From Tubulanus polymorphus (Eukaryota > Nemertea > Palaeonemertea > Tubulaniformes > Tubulanidae): a DNA stretch of 64,000 nucleotides. Under the pieces are notes generated by a model, which was given only the letters and a program-made list of their open reading frames with translations, did no database searches and was not told where the DNA came from. A program made the translations under genes and the position numbers. The stretch spans positions 250,001 to 314,000 of the forward strand of contig NC_134031.1 in the NCBI RefSeq assembly GCF_964204645.1, given 5' to 3'. Shown here one piece after another: positions 23,701 to 35,878 of this stretch (position 1 is the first letter of the stretch; every line of letters begins with the position of its first letter).

Positions 23701-23985
23701 TTAATCAGGTTGGTATAGTATTAGATAACACGTAATCAAGTTTTCTATCTGAACAAAAAGAGGCCTCAGGGACTGGAGGTACAGATACAGATGCCCCCTG
23801 GCGGTGGCCCGCTTCCAGATCTCCTGGAGAGGCTTACTTCCGGCCCAGTTCACCCGTCTCATATCTAACTTATCTAACCAGATCCCGGTAGGGGGCACTG
23901 TACCGACACCAGGGGGCGCTGTTGCCGCGATAGTATCACAATGAGGCTCATTACCTGTCACTGTGCTTGAATCATCAAATTTCAA
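23701..23985 (-). CDS. Weak candidate exon(s) of unknown gene
   Basis: A GC-rich open frame on the minus strand includes a protein-like stretch (for example DKLDMRRVNWAGSKPLQEIW and ATARGHLYLYLQSLRPLF) in otherwise AT-rich DNA. No family was recognised. A possible donor (GACAG|gtaatg) lies near its start, so the frame might be two pieces or not coding at all. Several CCCCCT/AGGGGG motifs lie inside it, including ccagggggcgctg at 23909-23921, which resembles the CTCF core. Coding status is uncertain. Confidence 0.2.
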   Translation of the reverse strand: MKFDDSSTVTGNEPHCDTIAATAPPGVGTVPPTGIWLDKLDMRRVNWAGSKPLQEIWKRATARGHLYLYLQSLRPLFVQIENLITCYLILYQPD

Positions 23986-24973
23986 TAAGATTAATCTAAT
24001 TAAAGCCTCGTTTTAATTATCGATTATCTCAACGGATTACATTCTATGGATATGTTTAAAGGATTCTGACATTTGAGATCTCAAAATTCCCAATGTCTCG
24101 GTAAATACGCAATGAGTTCCATCGCCTGAAAACCGTTAGAAATTTAAATTCGAATTTGTTTTTGTCTCCTAAAATGACGGTTGGTTACGTGCGCATGCGG
24201 AGTCTCGGTTTCGTAACAAACAAAAAAAAAGAAACTCTGCACAGCGCGGTCTAATTTGCATATTGTGTCCTCGCGACAACAAAACAATCATTTATTGTTG
24301 GATGTCGTTTGGCTTGAGAATCACTCCAAGGTCATCCTTTATCAGTATCAGTGTTGTAAAATGAACTTCTCTCAGTTCATTGTCTCTGCTGGTAAACCGA
24401 AGAAAAATATCTGTACTTTAAGAAAAAAAAACATATTAGGTATAAAAGATAGCGGTACAAGAATTTCATGAAAATTAACAGAATTTTGTTTAGAATTTAG
24501 AAAATGTATTTTTCAAACTTTTTTAACTTAGCCAATTTCAACATCGACCTGGTGTAGGGAACATGTATCCCAGGATTCGGAGCTTAAAGTACCTACTGTT
24601 TCTCTGAGAACCCATTGAGGTATCCTCAGTTGCCGGTAGATTCCCGGCGGATCCCCCCGCGGCCGCTGACATTGAATAGAAGTAGTTTTTGTTGTAATTG
24701 ATACAATAGACAGAATTGACGTGTCCTCTAAATGTTAAAATCACGAATGTCCAAGATTTCCTTTATTTACCTGGTCTGTGACCTGGCCTCAATCAATAGT
24801 TCTTGTCCTTTTGTGAGTGTTAAAAATCATCGCTGAGATTTTTGACCCTAAGGAGAAGTTACTATTCATTCATTTTGACGGCCATCCTAATTTTTTTCCT
24901 TTATATTTCGCCGCTGAGGCCGCAGTCTGTTCAAACCGGGTTTCAAAAAGCCGCTGGCCAAAGTCATTAGAAG

Positions 24974-25009
<36 letters not shown>

Positions 25010-26582
25010 CGAATTCAACTAGTGGACGACTTTTTTTCGGCCGTTCGCCACAAAAGGATTTTCACGAAATTAGATAGAATAGTAATTGATGCTTGAACAA
25101 TTGGCTTCTTATTTTTGCCACCTGAGTAAGTTTCAATAGTGACAATCACCAGGGAAAGAAAGGCCGCGCCGACCGACCGACCAGCCGACACAGCTAACTC
25201 AGAGATCTTTTTTGCTCAGATTTCGAATCTGATGTCGTCGCTCTGTTTTGTAAAGGGCTCTATTGTAATGTCTCAGTCTATCTTGTCCATTGTATATTAT
25301 TTTACACTGATATCTCACTCGTCGCCGCTTCAGGGAATATTGCGCCATTGTATGGGGTTTATTTGGACCGGGTTGCGGGTGAGGGGAGTAGATTCAACTC
25401 CCTCCCCTCTCACATGGACGACCAGTCACCTGGTTTTATTTCCTTTTTTGTTTTAAATTTGATTTGGACGTATGCGTTATAATATTTTTCACCCATGGTC
25501 CTAGAGTTGGACCTCTATGGACCACTATGGGCCTCTATTGGCCGCTCTGAAGGTAATGAAAAAGCACTGGACACATAAAACTTAACATGAAAATTAAATT
25601 GAAACTGAATGTTTTATTTTATTGTGTTATTTTGTAAGCGAGTTCTCAGATTCTCCACGGCTCAAAAAAACTGATCTAACTCATTCTAAGTTGATTTTAG
25701 ATTGACTACTTTAAGTGAAAATTAAATTGTTAAACCCTCTCTTGTGAAACTGGATCGGCCACAGTAAGCCAGGTCTCCAGGTCGGTTCAGATCGACCCAT
25801 CGGTCAAACTCTGATACACGTGATTGTCCCGTATCTGTTCAGAAATAACATTCATAAACTAAATCGTGATTAACTCATAACAATAGATACAATTATCATT
25901 CACAACTTCGGAACTTTTAAGTAGAATTTAATTGGCTCCACCACCATTTATAAGATGACCCGTAATTCACCCTATGACCAGTCGAGTTTGTTCACTGTTA
26001 TTTTCACGGATTTCTCAAATTCTTTATCAATCAATTTCTTCACTTTCATTTCATGAACCCGTGTCACATTTACCTGCGAGCCTCTAAACTTATATTTTAT
26101 TTTACTGTAACGAATATATTATTAAAAGTTCTTTTTTGTCAAAATCTCAATATTTCGATGAACTTTAAATTTCGCTGATTTCGCTGATGGGTCAGACGTC
26201 AGAAGTAAATCGTCTGTCACGTGAAATCAATAGTTTGTCGTCGCATTCAATGGAGTCACATTCAACAGTTGTTCAAACGATGTTCTTTTACACGTTTTCA
26301 GACAAATTTCTGATTGTTATTTTGAATAGTATCGCTATCTATGTCTACTTCAGTTTTATATTGTTATATACTTCCTTCCTCCTGAAGGAATATTGAAGGT
26401 TTTATAACGACGCCCAACTGAGATTCAAATCCGCGATTACATTTCGGGCTTGAAAGAATATCATCAACATCTATGACTGAGACGAGAAGATACACAATAT
26501 CCGTGTAAGATGATAACGAGAGAAATCCCACAATCCCACAATTCAACCAAAATGAGAAACTTGAATAGAAGAGTTTATATAT

Positions 26583-26692
26583 TTGCGCAACGTTTCGGCT
26601 AAAGATTATTAGCCATCATCAGGCGTACTGGTGAGACGCTAATGTTCGCCTGATGATGGTTTATAATCTTTAGCCGAAATGTTGTGCAAATC
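26583..26692. mobile_element. Hairpin of about 45-bp arms with hammerhead-like cores on both strands
   Basis: Arms at about 26583-26625 and 26645-26692 are inverted copies with a few differences. Plus strand: CTGATGA 26650-26656, a GG...TTTAGCC helix-forming segment 26657-26675, GAAA 26676-26679. Minus strand: the same order in 26593-26622, where helix II pairs perfectly (GGCTAA with TTAGCC). The layout parallels the 21.3-kb hairpin but the helix II sequence differs, so the fold is kept rather than the sequence. Confidence 0.55.
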
Positions 26693-27579
26693 TCGTTATC
26701 AACATCTATAATTTGTACATATAATTTACAAGTTTGGCTTCAAACCTGAATGAATAATGATGAAGTTTAGAAACATTTTAATCTATCGTAAGACACTCGC
26801 GTGCACAGTCGTGAGTTCAGATAATTTGAGATGATCTTTAGTTAAGACTGGTTTGAGTTTAGGAACTAAGACGGTATTAGATCTAAAATGAACATTCCGG
26901 GTTAAATAAACCTTGGAGTAGTTATCATTTCGACAAGATGATTAAAGCTAAGGATAATGATAAGATATAGCCTCACCCATCCAGGCTCAGTCTGCTGACT
27001 GGTATTCATTTAATTCTGGGACTCATGAATTGAATCCTGCTGCAATAATTCCGATGATGCTTGAATAGACACATATTTTCTAAGCGCTTTTAGATAAAAA
27101 TGTTGTGATTATCAATAAATCTTTTCATTACAAAAAAAATTATTAGTTTTTTTATGTGATTTGTTTAATAACGAGAGCGGTCGGTATGAAGGGAGTAGGC
27201 CACAGCTGTAGGTCTCTCTCTCTCTCGCTGTCTCTGTGTAAAACCGGCTGATTTGTTTTTTCAGTTTGTTGAAGTTTTTTGTCATCAAATTTTTGATATT
27301 AATTAATATTTTGATCGATGGGTTGTGAATAATGACTCCACACAGACCCACTGTCTCGGAGCTCGTAAAAATCACTAACAACAATAGCAGAATTCGTCCT
27401 CTGGAAATTATTCGTTTCAACATGGACTCGTTTTAACATGGATTCGTTTTAACATGGATTCGTTTTAGAGTCAATGGTTTAAAGTTATTTTGACCTACAA
27501 CTTAAATTTGGTCCACATTATTTTCAAATAAATCTGACTTCGTCAAAATAAGTTGCAAAGTCTAATAAGAACCATCGAC

Positions 27580-27625
27580 AACCAACGTTTTACATTAAAA
27601 CAATCTCAAAGCTTTTTACAAAATA
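27580..27625 (-). mobile_element. Retroposon-tail-like fragment, reverse copy of the one at 6.9 kb
   Basis: On the minus strand it reads attttgtaaaaagctttgag followed by attgttttaatgtaaaac, the same string as 6882-6930 with small changes. Confidence 0.5.
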
Positions 27626-28411
27626 TGTATTTATTCTTAACCTCGCGATTAGAGCATATTTTGACAACTGTGCAACTGGGTTCATCAGTTCCACAGTTGG
27701 CAGATTTTAAGCGGTATTTCTTTGAGTGAAAATCAATTGGCGTTCAGAGTGAAAGTTCCGAGTTAAGCTGATATAGCTGGCACAGACACCATGCACGTAT
27801 CCCATTCACGCGTTTAATATTCAATATTATCGCTTTCCTTTTGTTTGACGGCTACAAATTACGCGCACCAAAAAAAGACATAAATTTGATGAATCAAATA
27901 TCAAAGGTTCTGAAACAAATAACGACAGAGTTTGTTGTATGTCAGCAGCAGGTGTACTCAACGAGCTATCCGCACAAAAACCACTATATACATATACTGC
28001 CGATACATATTAAATCAATTGTTGGCAGCAACAGATGATGAGTCGGCGGCGCTGTGTGTGGATTGGAAGCAGTGTGTGAATCTATGGAGGGATACAAACT
28101 ATAGGGTACCCCCGGTCCAGCCCGGCGGCCGCGGCGCGCAACATGTGTCGTGTTATAAATCAGATATGACACGTGTGCCTCTTGTCACCTACATACAACC
28201 ATTAACTTTCATACAATAAAAAAGACACGATTCAATTAATTTATTACCGTTGGTTTTTTGTAATTTGTTCATTCAACAGTCACGTATCGCATTGATACAT
28301 AAACGTGTGACATCAGCTGTGATACATTGATCTCCTCTTTCCCATCACTGTATATACAGCTTAACATAACCAGCCCTTCTTCAGTGGGCGCATCCAGGCC
28401 GGGTCAAATCT

Positions 28412-28715
28412 CTCCTCTCTCCTCTCTCCTCTCTCTTCTCTCCTCTCTCATCTCTCCTCTCTCCTCTCTCCTCTCTCCTCTCTCCTCTCTCCTCTCTCCT
28501 CTCTCCTCTCTCCTCTCTCCTCTCTCCTCTCCTCTCTCCTCTCTCCTCTCTCCTCTCTCCTCTCTCCTCTCTCCTCTCTCCTCTCTCCTCTCTCCTCTCT
28601 CCTCTCTCCTCTCTCCTCTCTCCTCTCTCCTCTCTCCTCTCTCCTCTCTCCTCTCTCCTCTCTCCTCTCTCCTCTCTCCTCTCTCTCCTCCTTCCTCTCT
28701 CTCCTCTCTCCTCTA
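28412..28715. repeat. (CTCTCCT)n heptanucleotide satellite, locus 1
   Basis: About 300 bp of CTCTCCT repeats with few slips, a pure polypyrimidine/polypurine tract. The 7-nt period gives a Leu-Ser-Pro frame of 129 residues that is not a gene. The identical heptamer forms the block at 46755-46985. Confidence 0.96.
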
Positions 28716-28900
28716 AAGATGTGGAAATGTCCTTTAGACTTTATTGATTAAGGTGTCACCTTTGATAAAGTTTATTCGCTACCCTGGCTCAGACTCAGAC
28801 TCATGGGGGTTCAGATGGCTTTGTTTATTTCACAACTTAAGCAAAACCTTGAACTTTCCGAACTTTAATTTATAACGCCTTAAGATTAGTTGGGACTCAG

Positions 28901-28901
<1 letters not shown>

Positions 28902-28937
<36 letters not shown>
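28902..28937. repeat. (CTG)12
   Basis: Twelve uninterrupted CTG units on the plus strand (CAG on the minus strand). Confidence 0.95.
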
Positions 28938-28938
<1 letters not shown>

Positions 28939-29901
28939 GCTGAGGGCAAACTCTGGCCTTGAGTTCGTTTCTGATCGGATTACACTAATTTACACGCTTC
29001 ATTAACCCGGGCACTGGTCACAACACGTGATCGCATCGACCAATCAGCGCTGCGGTTTATAGTGTGTTCATGAAAATAATAAACAAAGCAATGACGTCAC
29101 ACATTGTGGTAATATTTTCCGGACAATGGTGGTAGATTTTATAGTGCGTTACTAATAACTGTTGATGAAGTGTAGATTGTTTTCGGTGACCGTGAATTTG
29201 ACTCCAGAAACCGCAAACTGTTTTTTAAATTGGAATTTAATCTCAGGACTCGGCGGTAAACATAGAAGGGTCTGAATCTGTCACATTGATTTATAGATTA
29301 TTAGATTCGAATAGTAACGATTATTTTCTAGTGAAAAATGATTGTAATCCGTAATCCGTGTGAGGTGAGGCCTGGATCGGTGTCCTGTCGGTATCCTGTA
29401 TATGCGAATCCGAAAAGAGGATGATTTTTGTCAGTTTGGTTCAAAAACCATCTCAACAAAGGCTCGTTCTATAAACACAGTTTACAAATAAATAGAAAAA
29501 ATCATCACTGAGCCATCATCAGTGGCCGCGTGAGATGGGTTTGTGTTATTGGAAGATGTTTGAATGAAGCGGTCATTAATTTGAGATAATCCTGGCGGAT
29601 ATGAGCCCGATTCGAGTCTCACTGTCGCCATGAGGTGTTTACATTTACGCCTCGCTTTTGTCATCGTAGAAACCAGAACACAATCGAGCTGGTTTTTGTG
29701 ACGGGTTGAGATTTTGCCCAAAGAAGCGAATTTGTGTTGTCTGTGCAGAAAGGACTAAAAAATGGTCGTATATTAAAGGCTGCAGAGTTGTGATGTTTAA
29801 ATGGTACATCAAAACCGATTGTATTGGAATGGTGTTTATTGTGTTATATCCCCGTTCAATAGCTGTCTTTTTATCGCTAGAATTCTTTATAAACAAGACG
29901 A

Positions 29902-29956
29902 CGACACTACGGTAGTGTGTCCGTCTCATACGTGCGGGTCATGAGTCCCGCGTTCA
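29902..29956 (+). other. tRNA-Met-like fragment (probably SINE or pseudogene)
   Basis: The string tacggtagtgtgtccgtctc then atacgtgcgggtcatgagtc resembles a tRNA D arm, a CTCATAC anticodon loop (CAT) and a variable/T arm. The acceptor stem does not close and the B box is degenerate, so it is not a functional tRNA gene. Confidence 0.3.
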
Positions 29957-31584
29957 CATAGAGATAACTCACTAAATATTACCATTAATTCTCTCATTAA
30001 ATCATCATACTGTTCACACACGATATGCTCGCTTATAATTAGTATAATTGTGAATTGTTTCTAAAGAACTGCGTTAAGATTGATCAAATTCAAAGTATAC
30101 CAATCAAATAAATAACGGGATCAATCCTTATTTTAAGATAGAAAAAGATAAGTCTCATTGATGTGATGTCGTCCCTATTTTTGAGTCTCAATTTGTGTTT
30201 CCAATATCAATGTTGTAAATGAAAGTGGTTATTTGTATAAGTCATTGACACCTATACTGATCGCGAATATCAATGTATCATCTTTAATTCCTTGAAATGT
30301 ATTTTGATCAAACAGTTTTATCGGCGCCACACTTAATTAGACTCCACTGTTAATCATGCAGTTTAGTTTTTCTAAAATTAATGGATCCTTCCGATCATCG
30401 CATCAGTGTCGAGTTCGACTTAACTGTGAATCAGAATCTGTTGAATCTGTGAAACTCAATCTCGAATTTGATTCATAAGGAATGTTTTTTTTTTTAGATC
30501 AGTGTAATAAATATATCTATTAATGGAATATTTTAAAACTTGACGCAGCAATTGAATAGAAACACGGCTCGGTTGTAGTTATAACGAGTCCCGTTAAACA
30601 GCCACTCTCAGCCTGTATTTTATCTATTCTATAACACCGTCAATATCATTCATTATTGTCTGTTCAACAGATATTCTAATTCTTTAGCTGTTATAATTTA
30701 TAACCGCTTCTCGATTCGTACTGATCGACGACAACATTTTAATTAAATTTCGAATTAAATTCGTGTGATATTTTGATTTAAACCGACACGCACCTTGTCT
30801 ACAGGTGTCGAATGTGACTCCTCCAAAACGCATTAAATTCTTTTTCCGACGCTTCTGCGATCATTAAATTTTTTCGGGGCTGGAATCATAAAATACATAT
30901 ATATCTGTATGGTGAGGATTTAATGAGTTCCTGATTTATATCGTCAGCAAAATACGCGATAAAAAGGTGTTAAAACTGTTGAATGAAATATTGTCTCTTT
31001 TTGTTCGAGCTGAATTTATTTCACTCTCGAAGAAAATGAGGCAATTATTCAGTAAACGACACCGAGACGAGTTTAAAATATATTCTAAACTGTTTTATGT
31101 AGAGTTTTATTTCAACTTAGAATTCTCAGAATCGTGATAAACAGAGTTGAATAGTCTGTACGAAACCTTGTAATCAGATCAGTAACGTTTTAAATATGTT
31201 CTTTTAAACTGACACTTAACGCTTCGTCGTGTTACACTCAAGAAGGTCCAAGTGCATTCATCACAACTCATAGAATTCCAATAAAACGACAAAAAGTTTA
31301 GTTTTTTTTCTCATTGATGATGATGATGATGATGTAATTTCATATTTTCGGGTTGACAAAAAGACAACACCTTGAATATAAAATGATACAAAAACTGAGA
31401 AACCCCAAGGCCCATATATAGCAGTCACAGTCGTGTGTTAAGTCTAAAAGTGGTGAAATCTTTAGTCTAATGCTGTTTGATAGAATTAGGGTTTTATGAT
31501 CGAACTTAGTGATGACTGACTTTATAACTGGTCAATGAACTCACAAATGGTTGTTGAACTGGTATATCACTGAGTCAATATTAA

Positions 31585-31655
31585 TCCCTCACGCCCTCAC
31601 ATACCCCTCACGCCCTCACATACCCCTCACCCCCTCACATACCCCTCACGCCCTC
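31585..31655. repeat. Short minisatellite, catacccctcacgccctca type
   Basis: About four copies of an 18-19 bp unit containing catacccctcacgccct. Confidence 0.8.
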
Positions 31656-32822
31656 GTTGTTTTTATTTAAGGTGCTTATATAGAATTAAGATAAGATATT
31701 TTATTTACACTCGGAAATGACTGCGTTTATGAAAAATGTGTCCTACATCGGGATTAAATTCTTATCACTCTCGTATCGAATACACCCATGACACGGTAAG
31801 TGAATGTCTGATCAGAAATATCTATTCATATTGAATTGTCAACATTTGTCCTCTTATGTCGAAGACATGTTTAGCATAATCAATGTACATATTAAATAGG
31901 AAATATGTTCCGCTATGCCTGGAATTACTAATTATTTGTCACTCGGTTCAAATACATGTTATATTTCTATTGACTATTCGCTTTTGTGGAAATAAATCTT
32001 TAGACTGAGAAAGTCGCGCCACAGGACAATTTACCTTTTAATTCACGCAGTTATTCTACGGTTAGTTATAGATAAAGTGAAAACTTTACTTTTTAAACAG
32101 ATTTTCATCGAGATGTATTTTAAGGCAAACGGCTTTAATACGCAGTGGATAGAGTGGAATATAAATAATTCTATTTGTAAATGTCTTCTGATTTTCGCCT
32201 CACAGTAACCCGTCCCTCCCGTCCTATACGCCAGTGTCTGGTGGTAGCTGAAGACAGTACAATTTCCATATTTATGGAATAAAAATGAATTTCATTACGG
32301 TCATTGTAGCAGAAATATTTAAGAGTAATTTTTATGTAATCTTGGGATCGTCTGCACAGTTATATCATATATAGTTGAGACAGGTCTAAGACCATATTCG
32401 ACTCTACAGTCAACCAGGGAAACACTTCTCTGAGTCAACCTACAACTTAAGACCGATCTCGTTATTTAAAATCCCTTTCCGTGGTGCTGTGAATTCTAGG
32501 TGTTTGAGTAAATCCTAAACCACCTCGCTTTGATACAAGAAATCTCACCCAGACACTAAACTGAAAAGAATAAATTAGTAACTGTTTGATATTGAGTGAT
32601 ATTTTGATTTATACAATGACTAGAGATGTACCGGGTATGAATAGAGTTATAGACGGCACACGGGACCCGCACACGACCTGGCGCCCCCCACCGCACACCC
32701 GACTTAACACACAGACTTTTACATAATACTATCGCTCACACGCTAATACATCCACACAAAATGTCCTTATTTAAATCTAAATGATGATAGTTCTATTCAA
32801 TTTTTTTGAACAGTGAAATTCT

Positions 32823-33022
32823 CTCTAGTATGAGAGTAAACGGTTTGTAGGTTGCAGGCCCTGGTAGTATGAGGGTAGCCGGTTTGTAGGTTGCAGGCCC
32901 TAGTACTATGAGAGTAGCCGGTTTGTAGGTTGCAGGCCCTGGTAGCATGAGAGTAGCCGGTTTGTAGGTTGCAGGCCCTGGTAGCATGAGGGTAGCCGGT
33001 TTGTAGGTTGCAGGCCCTGGTA
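32823..33022. repeat. 38-bp minisatellite, about 5 copies
   Basis: The unit contains gagagtagccggtttgtagg, then ttgcaggccctggtag, with A/G variation. The open frame on the minus strand (PGPATYKPATLMLPG-type repeats) is a repeat artefact. Confidence 0.92.
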
Positions 33023-33768
33023 GTGGGCTGCGGGCTACGGGCTTGAAGATTATCAATTCACGTTTTGATGGACCTAAGCCGGGTCTAATCTTTTAGAGCC
33101 AGTCTCTAAAATACCCAGAAATACTTGCTACAAATGCATAGATATGATTGTATTAACTGCAGTTTGACATTAGTGAAATTGTTATTGTATTTTACGGACC
33201 TGTTTTAACAGTTAAACGTCTGTGAATGAATAAGAACAATGACCCCCTTTCACCCCCCTCCCCCGCTCTCTCCCTCTCTCTCTGTCAATCAATGTTTATT
33301 CATGAGCATTGTTATCAAAGTGTTAGAAGTGTGCTGATGATGTAATAAATAAAACAGGTTGTTTTCCTGAGGATATTGGATCTGATTCGATCAACTCACA
33401 GAGAATGTTCGCATGTCTAGTTATATAACCCTCTCACCCCTCCCTCTCTAGAGGTTCACGTCTGTTATCAAGTCAGGAATCTGTTATTTTTCGTTTAGCT
33501 GGAAAGTGTCACCAGATTCCACAAATATTTCTCACCTTTACATGAAAACCGATTTGAATAAGAATTGCCAATTTCGCTTATTTCACAATGTGATAGAAAC
33601 AGCTAAAATCTGAGAATCTAAATTTCGATATTTCTCTCGTCAGTCGATTTTAGAATTCTATTTTGGAGATTATCAAATTCCATTCTGATATTCGAATATC
33701 TTAAACTTGCTTCGCTAGCTTATTGTAGGTTATGAAAATCAGTGCAATAAGAACGTGCTACAAGATGA

Positions 33769-33918
33769 GATTGAGATATCATCTACAGTGATATTGAGGT
33801 ATCATCTACAGTGATATTGAGATATCATCTACAGTGATATTGAGATATCATCTACAGTGATATTGAGGTATCATCTACAGTAATATTGAGATATCATCTA
33901 CAGTGATATTGAGATATT
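33769..33918. repeat. 23-bp minisatellite, about 6 copies
   Basis: The unit is gatatcatctacagtgatat plus tga. One copy has agtaatat and two have gaggtatc. Each unit contains GATATC and partial dyad symmetry. Confidence 0.9.
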
Positions 33919-35831
33919 TATAAAGCTTTTGGTTTTCATTGAATAATTGATAAGAAATTCGTGTTGAAATATTTACAGTAACAGATGATTATTATGATTA
34001 TTATTATTATTATTATTATTATTATCAATTGTTTGAGACAATGAAGATTCGGTCACACAGAAAGAACGTTAATATAACGATAAATATCTAGATATATATT
34101 ACTGTAGAAACATCAGTGTATGTTATCTTATACTGACCACACAGCAAATATATACACAGAATATAACACTAACAACATCGCAAATATTTAACATCGAATT
34201 CTACTATCATCCGGATCGTGCTGCCATCTAGCGAGTGGATATCGACCAGCTATCCGTCCCCGGGTTAGCTCCACCCCGACGACGCTGATTGGTCGGTGAC
34301 TAATTGAAGTGGAAAATGATGAGTGTGTTGTTGGTGTGTCGTGTTGTGGTTGTACAGTGTCAGTGATTCAGTCTGAAGTCATCACGGAACTCACAGCTAG
34401 CTCTCTCTCTCCTGGCGTCTGGTCGGAGGATCATACTTATCATAATTTCAAACATAACTTATTCATAAACAGACAGAAAACAACTTTCAGCTCGAGAAGG
34501 AGATATCAACACTTAGCTTATCATTACAGAGGTAAGACATTTTTTACTTATCATTTTTTATTTGATATCACAGATATGTCTTGTAAAAATTATCGATAAC
34601 TTTTTTTCATAAAGAATTATTGATGAAAAAGGAAAAAAAAACAAAACAACGATCGAAATTCAAGATTATTTTTCCTCTCAAATGTGAGGTGAGGTTATTT
34701 TTACCGGTCAGTGCTGTGATAAGAGCGTCTTTTTAATAATTTAAAGATTCCTGTTTACAAATATTTGAAAACTTTGACGCAAAAATGAAAACGGATGATT
34801 AAGAATTTCAGTCACGTTCACAAATGATCTTTAAGAATCTCTTTTAACCGATCGAAAATATTCTCAATTGTTTTCAAGATCTCCGTAGAAAGTTATCTAG
34901 CACCTGTGTTCTGTATCTAAGGGCATCTTATATAATCAGTATATATTTCATCAATATGTTTATATATATCATGAGTCAATTTAATGAATTCATGTTATCA
35001 GAAATTTCACAAGATAATAAGACCAGTTTAAAAGGCTTTTTGTAATTCTTTGAGAGTCTCGTGAAGATAAAATCTATTTCTGTTCGGCAAATAAAATACA
35101 GATTAAATGTTTCAAGGAATATAGCCTATAGATAGTTGTAGGTATCGTCACGCGGAGTGATGAGAGAGACAGGGGTGCGGACTCTGTTTGAGTGGGTGTA
35201 AAACGAGATGCGTTACTCTTCAACAATCAGTTGTTAAACATGTTTTACAAATCTGTTCATTTTAAAGGGCCTTTTACCGTCAAACCTGTCCTTATTAGAA
35301 CCATGCGTTTCCGTCAATTGAAAACCTACTTACACGTCATATTATACCCCCACTAGCCAGAGACGCTTTCGACATGTTTGTAGTAACATCATATACTTCA
35401 AAAACTATCTGATATACTTGAGCTATATCCGGGAAAGTGATGACAGTGAGTGGTCTATCTGTATAGAGGAACATCCCTCTTATAGAATCCACTGTATAAA
35501 TACCATATCATCATATCTATATACACAACATCGGAATTAATCTAGAAAAAAAAATGATCTGATAAAAATATTTCATATGAAGTTATCGGAACTGAAAGAC
35601 TATTGTTAGGAGATCATTGCATGGAGTCCAAAACATAGCGACTTTTGAATTCAATTTTTCTAAAAGTTTTTAGATTGTCAGTTTTTGTAGATATTTTAGT
35701 AACACGACTAACAGTTTATTCATAATATGTGTTCAGGCTTAATTTCTAAAATCATGATATATTTTCTACAATTTGGATAAATGCTATAAAAACAATAGAT
35801 CCATTAGGAGATATAACAGTTTTACAGGTGT

Positions 35832-35878
35832 CGGGGGAGGGGGGAGGGGGGAGGGGGAGGGGGAGGGGAGGAGGGGGA
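35832..35878 (+). other. G-rich block with quadruplex-forming potential
   Basis: Seven or more runs of four to six G separated by single A residues. Similar G blocks lie at 39985-40008 and 51345-51372. Only the G-run pattern is seen; folding is inferred. Confidence 0.6.

Larger units (their letters stand above)
19118..28400. other. Gene-poor stretch with mobile-element remnants
   Basis: Apart from the separately listed hairpins, SINE copy 2, minisatellites and the weak exon candidate at 23701-23985, no gene is supported. A CT tract lies at 24979-25006. A GC-rich block at 24545-24670 holds an imperfect palindrome (cctggtgtagggaacatg then tatcccagg). Confidence 0.45.

Noticed and set aside
26676-26710. 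Helix III of a hammerhead formed by atgttg and caacat after the plus-strand GAAA
   Set aside because: The pairing and a following C fit the core rules, but helix I strands do not pair, so it was taken as chance pending a covariance search.
33769-33918. Regular short repeats as a possible CRISPR array
   Set aside because: Units are head-to-tail with no unique spacers, and the genome is clearly animal. The same holds for the other arrays.
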